20,695 bases of DNA from CAZVRZ01 sp964629965 (GTDB taxonomy: Bacteria > Chloroflexota > Anaerolineae > Anaerolineales > UBA4823): NCBI GenBank assembly GCA_964629965.1, contig CAZVRZ010000095.1, positions 1 through 20,695 on the forward strand, read 5' to 3'. Numbering within the stretch: position 1 is the stretch's first letter; each line of letters starts with the position of its first letter. The notes beneath the pieces are model-generated. The model saw only the letters and a list, made by a program, of their open reading frames with translations, was not told the origin of the DNA and did not search any database. The translations under genes were made by a program, and so were the position numbers. Shown piece by piece: positions 6,883 to 13,123 of this stretch.

Positions 6883-8304
6883 CTACTGCCCACGCCGGGC
6901 ACGTTGTAAGATGATGACCGCATCGCGCGAATCGATCTGGCCTGAGTTATCCATATCGAGCGGCAGGGTGGGGGGAATCAGGTTCACCGAAATTTGCAGG
7001 GCGCACAGGGCGTCGACTTCGTTCAGGCGGCCGTCGCCGTTGCAGTCTCCCTGGGTCAGCCCGTTGGCTCCCACGATCTCGACATAGCCGGGGATGATGT
7101 CGATTGCCAGGGGGGCGCCGGCAGGGTCATTGATCGGCCAGACAGACACGTACAGTTCGGTGCGGCTGCCGGCGGCGCCTTTGGCCACAAAGGGAATATA
7201 GGCAATGGGCCCGGTGCCGTAAACGCCGCTGGTGCCGGCAAAGCCAGCCTGGATCAAGTTGAACTCGGCCGTATTGCTGGTGAACATGTGATTGCTCAGC
7301 AAGTAGGCGCTGACCAGTTGGCCCTGGGGTTGAATATCCACCGGATCGTATTGGACGGTGAAGTTCATGTTGGCGATATTGCTGGCGTTGATCAGGTAGA
7401 CGGGGATCTCGAAAGACTGGCCTTCCAGCACCCGCCGCGAGCCCACCTGAATGGTCATGCGCTCGGTGGCGATGGGCTCGCCAGAGCCGATGGGAGGCGG
7501 GTAATAACTGGTGCCGCCGGTGTTATTGGTCACGCCGCCATTCCGCCAATCGCCCCCGGGCTGGCCGCCGCCGGGTTGACCGCCTTCGCCAGTACCCGAG
7601 CCGGGCTGACCGCCCTCGCCAGCACCCGAGCCAGGCTGGCCGCCACCCGAAGTGCCGCCGCCCGCCGTGCCGCCTTCGACCGCGCCTTCACCTGTGCCCG
7701 GCGTTCCTCCCCGGTTGGATTGGCCGCAAGCCACGGTGAGGGGGCCGCCGTTGAGAATGAGCGTTGCCCGGAACACGGCGGTGTCATCTTGCAGGTACAT
7801 GTGGAACCCGCCGCTGCGGATCTTATCGATCACGGCCTGCTGGTCATCGGAGGACACAGATGCCGCTGGGTTGCAGTTCAGATCGAACAAGTCCAGGTCG
7901 ATGCTGGTCTCGCCGCCGCGAAAGCCGCCGTGCAGGACAACGATCCGTTCGGTGCCTTGGGATTCGGGAGTGATCAGCAGCCCCATGCTGTCGGTATCTT
8001 GCAGGCCACCCAGCGGTTCGATTGCCACGTGCAGGGTGGCGCTGGTGATGCCTCCCGCGGGGATATCGTAACGGAACGTCCAGCAGCGCGTCTGGTTGGA
8101 ATCCTTGTTTCCAAACGGAATATAGCTGCCGGGGATATCACAGTTGTAGGCCGTGTTCTCCTTGTCGCCATCGATGGCATCGACCACAATCCCGGTCGAC
8201 TGCCAGGCAGGGCCGGCCAGGGAGGGGCCGTTCCAGGGTTGGATGAGCCCGGCCAGCAGCATCAAAACAACCAGGCTGCGCAATAGAAGGGATAGCTTTC
8301 GCAT
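6883..8304 (-). CDS. Secreted protein with cohesin-like domain and C-terminal type I dockerin
   Basis: A 473-residue exported protein. A signal peptide (1 to ~30) precedes an N-terminal beta-rich domain of unknown type (~35-195) that contains several cysteines. A flexible Gly/Gln/Pro linker (~200-265) carries short repeats such as GEGGQPGSG. A cohesin-like beta domain follows (~280-415). The dockerin has two calcium loops: DCNGDGRLNEVD at 420-431 and DMDNSGQIDSRD at 450-461, with acidic or Asn residues at positions 1, 3 and 12 of each. Position 5 is Asp in loop 1 but Ser in loop 2. Residues at the usual recognition positions 10-11 (Glu-Val and Ser-Arg) differ from the Ser/Thr seen in model cellulosomes, hinting at its own specificity. 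The ATG at 8304 has an AAGGAGA site 8 bases upstream; an earlier in-frame start at 8355 was rejected. It is the first gene of the operon with the membrane cohesin. Confidence 0.87.
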   Translation of the reverse strand: MRKLSLLLRSLVVLMLLAGLIQPWNGPSLAGPAWQSTGIVVDAIDGDKENTAYNCDIPGSYIPFGNKDSNQTRCWTFRYDIPAGGITSATLHVAIEPLGGLQDTDSMGLLITPESQGTERIVVLHGGFRGGETSIDLDLFDLNCNPAASVSSDDQQAVIDKIRSGGFHMYLQDDTAVFRATLILNGGPLTVACGQSNRGGTPGTGEGAVEGGTAGGGTSGGGQPGSGAGEGGQPGSGTGEGGQPGGGQPGGDWRNGGVTNNTGGTSYYPPPIGSGEPIATERMTIQVGSRRVLEGQSFEIPVYLINASNIANMNFTVQYDPVDIQPQGQLVSAYLLSNHMFTSNTAEFNLIQAGFAGTSGVYGTGPIAYIPFVAKGAAGSRTELYVSVWPINDPAGAPLAIDIIPGYVEIVGANGLTQGDCNGDGRLNEVDALCALQISVNLIPPTLPLDMDNSGQIDSRDAVIILQRARRGQ

Positions 8305-8497
8305 CGTCGGTTCTCCTTTCCATGATGAAACCCGAAACAGGTGGGCAGTATTCATTTGGATCGATCAAACGGACAGGCAAGCCACCGTTGTCACCCCAGG
8401 GGGAGGTGGTGGCAGAACACACTTAACTCTAGCATAGATTCTTCAATTTTGCATTAATAAAGTGCGAACGGTGAACGTGGCTATTTCAAGAAAGGAA

Positions 8498-8563
8498 ATG
8501 TCGCTGCGAGACGCCGTTCCCATTCGCTGCGCTCAGGGCATGCTGCCGGGGTCGCAATGACAT
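8498..8563. repeat. MITE-like palindromic repeat, shorter copy
   Basis: The arms ATGTCGCTGCGA (8498-8509) and TCGCAATGACAT (8552-8563) are inverted with two mismatches. The outer arms match those of the element at 5295-5410, but the core is shorter and different. The rest of the 8305-8677 spacer has an AT-rich stretch (about 8420-8460) that could hold the dockerin operon's promoter, although no clear -35/-10 pair is visible. Confidence 0.5.
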
Positions 8564-8600
8564 AGAAGAAGAGCGCTTTTCAAGGTCTGAATATCAGCCG
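8553..8600 (-). repeat. Gene-end/palindrome junction repeat, copy 2, with an orphan tail stub
   Basis: This is the second copy of the 5401-5447 junction. Read on the minus strand it encodes R-L-I-F-R-P-stop (stop at 8580-8582), the same protein end as the beta-helix remnant, but no gene precedes it: the hepT remnant runs into it in another frame. It is the last few codons of a lost secreted-protein gene, or a mobile piece that carries such an end. Confidence 0.65.
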
Positions 8601-8628
8601 CCCAGCGTTGAGGATTGCAAGGATGGTT

Positions 8629-8688
8629 CCCTACTTTGGCGCAGCTAAGTTGTATATCTTCCAGGTATAGGCGTGGATTACGAGACAT
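8629..8688 (-). pseudogene. hepT: Remnant of a HepT-type HEPN toxin (first ~20 codons)
   Basis: An ATG at 8688 overlaps the end of the nucleotidyltransferase gene by 11 bases. The first residues, MSRNPRLYLEDIQLSCAKV, look like the N-terminus of DUF86/HepT HEPN proteins, which typically begin with a similar RLYLEDI helix. After about 20 residues the frame leaves recognisable HEPN sequence, passes into the junction repeat copy 2 and ends at 8533. The catalytic RX4-6H motif and nearly all of the four-helix bundle are gone, so no toxin can be made. HepT and MntA form a toxin-antitoxin pair in which MntA AMPylates HepT (known for the family). The overlap with the preceding gene is the usual arrangement and supports the identification. 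Confidence 0.62.
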
Positions 8689-8968
8689 AAACGGCCTCTT
8701 TTTCAACTTCAGCACGCACCAAAGGCTTAAGACCATCTTGCATCACCAGGTCAACCTTGCAACCAAGCAGATCTTCCAGGAAAAATTTTGTTTCGATGTA
8801 TTGGTCAAAGGTGGGAGACTGTACGAAAGTTACGAGAATATCTACATCACTGGAACGGGATGCTTCATTTCGGGCTGTCGAACCAAATACTGCCAGTGAT
8901 TTTACTCCCAGGCGGTTGAGAGCGAGTGAGTTATCCCGGAGTATTTTGAGCACATTCCTTAGTTTCAT
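8678..8968 (-). CDS. mntA: MntA-like minimal nucleotidyltransferase (antitoxin half of HepT/MntA)
   Basis: A 96-residue protein of the minimal nucleotidyltransferase (MNT) family. The signature GS-x10-DxD is intact: Gly29-Ser30, then Asp41-Val-Asp43 in SSDVDILV. A third acidic residue is in the strand KVDLVMQ (Asp73). The length is normal for the family. Known relatives transfer AMP to the HEPN toxin HepT and silence it. The ATG at 8968 has AAGGAG 7-8 bases upstream. The partner gene begins in overlap at 8688 but is broken after about 20 codons, so this is an orphan antitoxin. It may persist through inertia, or neutralise a related HepT elsewhere in the genome; both are inferences. Confidence 0.85.
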   Translation of the reverse strand: MKLRNVLKILRDNSLALNRLGVKSLAVFGSTARNEASRSSDVDILVTFVQSPTFDQYIETKFFLEDLLGCKVDLVMQDGLKPLVRAEVEKEAVYVS

Positions 8969-9014
8969 GCTTCTGCTCCTTCTGGCATTGAAAAGGCTCC
9001 ACTTCCATAACCGT

Positions 9015-9020
9015 ATTATA
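9015..9020 (-). promoter_or_regulatory. Possible -10 box of the mntA gene
   Basis: A perfect TATAAT on the minus strand lies 47 bases upstream of the mntA ATG, at a plausible distance. A matching -35 is not convincing. Confidence 0.3.
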
Positions 9021-9060
9021 CTCGCGGCAGGTAATTATTTATCTGGCAACCGGGTCTTCC

Positions 9061-9199
9061 CACAGGACTTTCTTAAAGACAAAAGTCCTGTGCGCCCACC
9101 CCCCGGCCCCCGCCCAGCGGGCGGGGGAGAAAGGCGTATTTGGGGTGTTGTAGGATGGCAAAGCCACCCTACAACACCCCAAACCCCGACTTTAAGAAA
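9061..9199. repeat. Cluster of nested inverted repeats between the NB-ARC and mntA genes
   Basis: Four inverted repeats lie within 140 bases. CACAGGACTTT/AAAGTCCTGTG form an 11-bp perfect stem (9061-9092). CCCCCGCCC/GGGCGGGGG form a 9-bp stem with a 3-base loop (9107-9127). A 21-bp stem with one mismatch and an AAA loop lies at 9139-9183. TTTCTTAAAG (9069-9078) and CTTTAAGAAA (9190-9199) pair over the whole cluster. It codes for nothing. It may be a degenerate mobile palindrome, a structured RNA or a strong transcription barrier after the NB-ARC gene. Confidence 0.6.
9139..9183 (-). terminator. Long hairpin behind the NB-ARC gene
   Basis: Two 21-base arms pair with one A/C mismatch around a 3-base AAA loop, about 60 bases after the NB-ARC stop codon. 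The stem is long enough to stop RNA polymerase or protect the RNA 3' end, but no T-run follows on the minus strand, so factor-independent termination is unproven. Confidence 0.4.
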
Positions 9200-9242
9200 A
9201 TCGTAGCACAATTGTTCTGGGCGCGCAAGAGGTTGCGCGTAC

Positions 9243-11663
9243 CTATGCCGGTGCGTCCAGCTCTTCCAACAAGCGCTGGTATTTGCTGGCTAATGGGTCT
9301 TCGATGGCCCGGTAGATGGTCAAGGCCTGTTGCCACAATGGTCGGACGCGTTCGATCTCGCCCAATTCCTGGTACGCCCAACCCATATTCGCCAGGGCGC
9401 GGCCTTCGCCGCGCCGGTCGCCGATCTGGCGGGCGATGGCTAACTGCTGCTCGTAGAACTCGATCGCCCGGCGGGTCTCGCCCAGGGCTGCGTAGGCGTT
9501 GCCCAGGTCGCTGCCTTCGCCGCGCCGGTCGCCGGTTTGGCGGTAAATGACCAGCGCCTGCTCGTAGAACTCGATCGCCCGGCGGGTCTCGCCCAGGTCG
9601 GCGTAGGCTATACCCAGGTTGCCCAAGGCATTGCCTTCGCCGCGCCGGTCGCCGATCTGGCGGGCGATGACCAGCGCCTGCTCGTAGAACTCGATCGCCC
9701 GGCGGGTCTCGCCCAGGGCCGCGTAGGCCAGGCCCAGGCCGGTAAGGGCATTGCCTTCGCCGCGCCGGTCGCCGGTCTCGCGTTTGATCTTCAGCGATTG
9801 CTCGTAGAGCTCGATCGCCCGGCGGGTCTCGCCCAGGGCCGCGTAGGCCAGGCCCAGGTTGTTCAGGGCGGCGCCTTCGCCGCGCCGGTCGCCGATCTCG
9901 CGGGTGATGACCAACTGCTGCTCGTAGAACTCGATCGCCCGGCGGGTCTCGCCCAGGTCGGCGTAGGCTACACCCAGGTTGCCCAGGTCAGCGCTCTCGC
10001 CGCGCCGGTCGCCGGTCTGGCGGTCGATGACCAGCGCCTGCTCGTAGAGCTCGATTGCCCGGCGGGTCTCGCCCAGGTCGGCGTAGGCCAGGCCCAGGTT
10101 GTTCAGGGCATTGCCCTCGCCGCTCCGGTCGCCGGTCTCGCGGTAAATGGCCAGCGCCTGCTCGTGGTACTCGATCGCCCGGCGGGTCTCGCCCAGGGCC
10201 GCGTAGGCCAGGCCCAGGTTGTTCAGATGGGCGCCCTGGGCGGATTTGTCACTCAGAGCCCGGGCGGCGGACAGAGCGCGTTCCATTAACGGGATGCGCT
10301 GGCGCGGCGGCAGGCTCAAGTCGAGCACATAGGCCATACGCCCCGGCAGATCGCACAGCCAGCGTGCGGCGCCCTGCCAGGCGGGCCAGCCGCCATCCAC
10401 GTCCGCCAGGCGCGGCCACAGCGCCTCCAGGTGGGGCCACAAAGTGCGGAAGCGCTGCAGGGCTTCGACAATATTCTCGCCGCCTTGCTTGTAGAGCGTA
10501 TTGGCTGCCGCTCCTTCTGCCAGGTAATAGACTGCGGCGCGTTCCAGGGCTGCGCCGGCCTCGCCTTTCTCCGCCAGCAGGCGGGTTTGGGCAAACAGGC
10601 GCAGCACATCGTGCAGGGCATAGTGCCTGCTCTCGGCCTGGTATTCGAGCAGGCCGTGTTTGCCTAAAGCGTTCAAGACCTCTCCGCAATCAAAACGCTC
10701 TGGGAACACGGCCCGCGCCGCTTCGCCTTCGAAGGGGGCGCTGAAGACGCCCAGGCAGCGGTAGGTGGCTTGCAAGTCTTGCGAGAGCAGGCGGTAGGAC
10801 AGTTCGAGCGAGGCTTCTAGATCCAGGTCGGGGTCGTCGGGATCCTTGAGGGCAGCTAAACGCTGGCGTTCGTCTTGCAATCTTGCCAACAGATCCATGA
10901 TCTGCCATTCGCGATGGGCTTCGAATAGGGCGGCGGCAATGCGCAGCGCCAAGGGGTAGTGCCCGCATCCTTTGGCCAGGGCGAACAAGATTGGATCGCG
11001 GCCAGATAACTCCAAACGAGGGGAGGCCCGGCGCAGAAAGGCAGCGGCTTCCTCTGCTTCCAGCACATCCAGGCGCAGCGGGCGCAGTCCCTGGGCGGGC
11101 AGAGAGAAATCCCAACGCGAAGTCACAATGGCTGCCGAAGGAGCCGGCGGCAGCAGTGGCTTGACCTGCTCGGCGCTGCGGGCGTTGTCCAAGAGCAGCA
11201 GGCAGGCATTTTCCTTGAGCGTGCCGCGATATTGATCGCGCAGGGCGGCGGGATCATCCGGCAGGCGCCTGCCGGGGTAGAAACATTCCAGCAGGCGGCG
11301 CATGGCGGCATAGGGGTCGAGCGGGGCGGTTGGCCCTTGCAGGTCGATCTCGAGCTGCGCAACCGGATAGCGGGCGGCCATTTCGCGGGCGAAGCAGCGC
11401 GCCAGGGCGGTCTTACCGATGCCGCCGGCGCCGGTCAGACCGGTGATGAGGGCGGTTCCCTTGTTTTTAGCAAAAGATTGGCGCAGGATGTCCAGCTCCT
11501 GCTCGCGCCCGGTGAAGTCCGGGGGAGGGTCGTTGAGGGTATGGAGAAGGGCGCGCCTGGCGGGCGGCTCAATATGAATGTGCTTGCCGCCGGTGAAAGC
11601 ATCACCCTCGATATGGGCGTTGTCGCCGATGTGGATATCGCCGGAAGGGGGTTCGTCGCTCAT
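9243..11663 (-). CDS. NB-ARC STAND ATPase with C-terminal TPR repeats
   Basis: An 806-residue soluble protein. Residues 1-32 form a short beta-prone segment (GDIHIGDNAHIEGDAF...KHIHI). An NB-ARC module follows: P-loop GAGGIGKT at 78-85, Walker B LLLLDN at 155-160, sensor-like TSR at 181-183 and the GHYPLAL motif at 234-240. A helical/winged-helix region runs to ~460. Eight TPRs follow from ~477; seven are nearly identical (core AYADLGETRRAIEFYEQAL) and the last is divergent. STAND ATPases oligomerise when their repeat domain senses a ligand; bacterial members include phage-defence proteins and transcription regulators. No enzymatic effector domain is present, so output must come from the short N-terminus or a partner. 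The ATG at 11663 has only a weak purine-rich site. The gene is transcribed away from the membrane-protein gene that follows it on the map. A defence role is inferred from the neighbours. Confidence 0.92.
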   Translation of the reverse strand: MSDEPPSGDIHIGDNAHIEGDAFTGGKHIHIEPPARRALLHTLNDPPPDFTGREQELDILRQSFAKNKGTALITGLTGAGGIGKTALARCFAREMAARYPVAQLEIDLQGPTAPLDPYAAMRRLLECFYPGRRLPDDPAALRDQYRGTLKENACLLLLDNARSAEQVKPLLPPAPSAAIVTSRWDFSLPAQGLRPLRLDVLEAEEAAAFLRRASPRLELSGRDPILFALAKGCGHYPLALRIAAALFEAHREWQIMDLLARLQDERQRLAALKDPDDPDLDLEASLELSYRLLSQDLQATYRCLGVFSAPFEGEAARAVFPERFDCGEVLNALGKHGLLEYQAESRHYALHDVLRLFAQTRLLAEKGEAGAALERAAVYYLAEGAAANTLYKQGGENIVEALQRFRTLWPHLEALWPRLADVDGGWPAWQGAARWLCDLPGRMAYVLDLSLPPRQRIPLMERALSAARALSDKSAQGAHLNNLGLAYAALGETRRAIEYHEQALAIYRETGDRSGEGNALNNLGLAYADLGETRRAIELYEQALVIDRQTGDRRGESADLGNLGVAYADLGETRRAIEFYEQQLVITREIGDRRGEGAALNNLGLAYAALGETRRAIELYEQSLKIKRETGDRRGEGNALTGLGLAYAALGETRRAIEFYEQALVIARQIGDRRGEGNALGNLGIAYADLGETRRAIEFYEQALVIYRQTGDRRGEGSDLGNAYAALGETRRAIEFYEQQLAIARQIGDRRGEGRALANMGWAYQELGEIERVRPLWQQALTIYRAIEDPLASKYQRLLEELDAPA
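9404..10235 (-). repeat. Seven tandem ~120-bp repeats encoding TPRs
   Basis: The shared core (cgatcgcccggcgggtctcg, with one T variant) recurs at 9461, 9572, 9692, 9812, 9932, 10052 and 10172. Spacing is 120 bases throughout except for one 111-base unit that has lost 9 bases (three residues of the helix A motif). Identity at the DNA level is very high, which points to recent expansion by unequal recombination or slippage. Confidence 0.9.
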
Positions 11664-11748
11664 CTTTGCCGCCTCTCTGAGGTTATTTTATCACTACGCA
11701 GGATCAGGGCGGTAGGGGAGTTTGGGATTTCGGCGAATGATGAGCAGG

Positions 11749-11777
11749 TTGCCGGCGCTGCTCCTCGTTGCTATAAT
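11749..11777 (+). promoter_or_regulatory. Sigma-70-like promoter for the membrane protein/DinB operon
   Basis: TTGCCG (11749-11754), a 17-base spacer, and TATAAT (11772-11777) preceded by TGC, giving an extended -10 as well. It lies about 42 bases upstream of the ATG. On the minus strand the same intergenic space has only a weak -10-like TAAAAT (11685-11690) for the NB-ARC gene. Confidence 0.5.
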
Positions 11778-11818
11778 GATGTGTGAAGTGATTGGCTATT
11801 CGAAAGGTAGGGCAGCTT

Positions 11819-12463
11819 ATGAGCGAAACCAAAACTCCGGTAGAACGAGTTATCCCAAACGCACCCTGGTTTTTCTATCTCGCCTGGGTTTTCTCGGCCC
11901 TGGCGAGTGTTTTGATCATCTTTCCCGCCGCCTGGTTCCTGGATGTGTTTGTGATCGATGAGATCGTGGGGCAGACCATCTGGGTGCGAGGCGTAGAGCG
12001 TATCACCGAAGATTACATCTTCTTTTATGTCCTGATCCCGGGACTGGGGGTTGCCATCGGCCTGATTCAATACCTGCTGCTCCGTACTCGATTTGCGAAG
12101 ATGGGCTGGTGGGTCTTGATCACTGGCCTGGGCTGGTCGCTGGGCTGGCTGGGGATTGCCTGGCGCTACACCCCGCTGGGTGATTTTGAGCTGCCGGCTT
12201 CGGAAGGCTTTTTCCTGGCGGCGGGCTTGCTGCTGGGAGCGCTGATGGGCTTTGCCCAGTGGCTGCTGCTGCGCTCTCAACTGCCTCACGCTGCCTGGTG
12301 GATCCCGGTCAGCGCGCTGGGTTTTGGCGTGGCTTTCGTTCTGTTCGCCAACCTGCTCAACAACGGGGTGGCGCTGCTGGCTTTCACCTTACCCTCGGTG
12401 TGCACCGGCGTGGTCTTGTGGACGCTGCTGGAGAAATTGCCGCGGCCGGAGGCGGCAGTATGA
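11819..12463 (+). CDS. Multi-helix integral membrane protein of unknown function
   Basis: A 214-residue hydrophobic protein with about six membrane helices: ~16-42, ~65-87, ~95-115, ~130-153, ~160-180 and ~183-202. A longer loop after the first helix holds the charged stretch EIVGQTIWVRGVERITEDY. I do not recognise the family, and no catalytic motif stands out. The ATG at 11819 was chosen because a GGTAGGG purine stretch precedes it; a TTG nine codons upstream is less likely. The stop codon overlaps the next gene's start (ATGA, 4-base overlap), so the two are translated as a coupled pair, with the DinB-like protein as its probable functional neighbour. It is transcribed divergently from the NB-ARC gene. 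Confidence 0.75.
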   Translation: MSETKTPVERVIPNAPWFFYLAWVFSALASVLIIFPAAWFLDVFVIDEIVGQTIWVRGVERITEDYIFFYVLIPGLGVAIGLIQYLLLRTRFAKMGWWVLITGLGWSLGWLGIAWRYTPLGDFELPASEGFFLAAGLLLGALMGFAQWLLLRSQLPHAAWWIPVSALGFGVAFVLFANLLNNGVALLAFTLPSVCTGVVLWTLLEKLPRPEAAV

Positions 12464-13017
12464 ACGCCAACGAGGTTTTGACCGATCTATTGGAAGATAA
12501 CCGGCGGCGCTTGCTGCGCCTGCTGGATACGCTGAGCGACGAATGCCTGCAGTGGCGGCCTGAACCGAGCGCCAACAACATGGTGATCACCATCTGGCAT
12601 ATGGCCCGCATGTTCGATGTCTTCCTGACCTTGCACGCCAGGGGCGAGCCGCCGGAGGGCGAGTGCTGGTTCCGCCAGGGCTGGGCTGAGCGCACGGGCT
12701 ACGACCCGCGCGGCCTCGGTATGGACGGCTGGGGCATGCTGACCGGTTTCACCCAGGAAGAGGTGGCTGCCATGCCGCCGCTCAGCCGGGAATTAGCGCT
12801 GGGCTACCTGAACGCGGTATACGATGCGGTCAAGGATTACCTGGCCGCTACGTCCCCCGCCGAGCTGTTGGAGAAGGCCCCCGGTTTCGGTCGAAAATAT
12901 TCCCGCTACCAGTGTATCCAGATGCCCCTGATGGACAATGTGCGCCACCTGGGTGAGATCTGTGCTATTCAATCTCGTTGGGAACGTAAGATCCTAAGGG
13001 TTTCCGAAAACCCTTAG
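12460..13017 (+). CDS. DinB-like four-helix-bundle protein
   Basis: A 185-residue protein resembling the DinB/YfiT superfamily. The N-terminus has the typical pattern of a first helix (VLTDLLEDNRRRLLRLLDTL), a WRP turn and then a histidine in the second helix (His47 in TIWHMARM). A last-helix histidine (His163 in VRHLGEICAIQ) completes the expected metal-ligand pattern; the third ligand is not obvious. Family members are metal-binding proteins, some acting as thiol transferases (bacillithiol or mycothiol) and many stress-induced. The true substrate is unknown. The start at 12460 overlaps the upstream stop by 4 bases. A longer in-frame start at 12259 lies inside the upstream gene and gives unrelated sequence, so it was rejected. 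The last codons and stop lie inside a terminator hairpin. Confidence 0.85.
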   Translation: MNANEVLTDLLEDNRRRLLRLLDTLSDECLQWRPEPSANNMVITIWHMARMFDVFLTLHARGEPPEGECWFRQGWAERTGYDPRGLGMDGWGMLTGFTQEEVAAMPPLSRELALGYLNAVYDAVKDYLAATSPAELLEKAPGFGRKYSRYQCIQMPLMDNVRHLGEICAIQSRWERKILRVSENP

Positions 13018-13026
13018 AGAGTGTTT
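12994..13026 (+). terminator. Intrinsic terminator containing the dinB-like stop codon
   Basis: CTAAGGGTTT and AAACCCTTAG form a 10-bp perfect stem around a CCGA loop, followed by a short spacer and TTTT. The TAG stop of the DinB-like gene is the last three bases of the right arm, so the terminator begins inside the coding sequence. Confidence 0.72.
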
Positions 13027-13086
13027 TAAAACTCGACTGTAAAGTGCTACAATGTTGGTAGTATCTGAACCCGTACGGCGTCGTTG

Positions 13087-13116
13087 TTGAGTGAATTTGA
13101 CCTGATCCGCTATCAT
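13087..13116 (+). promoter_or_regulatory. Possible promoter of the restriction-modification gene, giving a leaderless mRNA
   Basis: TTGAGT (13087-13092), an 18-base spacer and TATCAT (13111-13116). The ATG at 13124 lies about 8 bases after the -10, so transcription would begin at or next to the start codon. No Shine-Dalgarno sequence is visible before the ATG, which fits leaderless translation. Confidence 0.35.
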
Positions 13117-13123
13117 TAATCTT

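Noticed and set aside
7550..7660. Microsatellite-like GC-rich repeat
   Set aside because: It encodes the Gly/Gln/Pro linker of the dockerin protein in frame; this is ordinary low-complexity coding sequence.
6994..8286. 430-codon plus-strand open frame opposite the cohesin-dockerin gene
   Set aside because: It is low-complexity Ala/Gly/Val/His sequence mirroring the real gene, with no ribosome site or domain; the minus-strand gene has a signal peptide and dockerin.
9404..10235. CRISPR-like or satellite array
   Set aside because: The 120-base periodicity encodes 40-residue TPRs in one continuous reading frame, with no unique spacers.
9537..10289. 250-codon plus-strand repeat protein opposite the TPR array
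   Set aside because: Its repeats (LLVELDRPAGLAQ...) are just the reverse complement of the TPR codons, and there is no independent start signal or known family.
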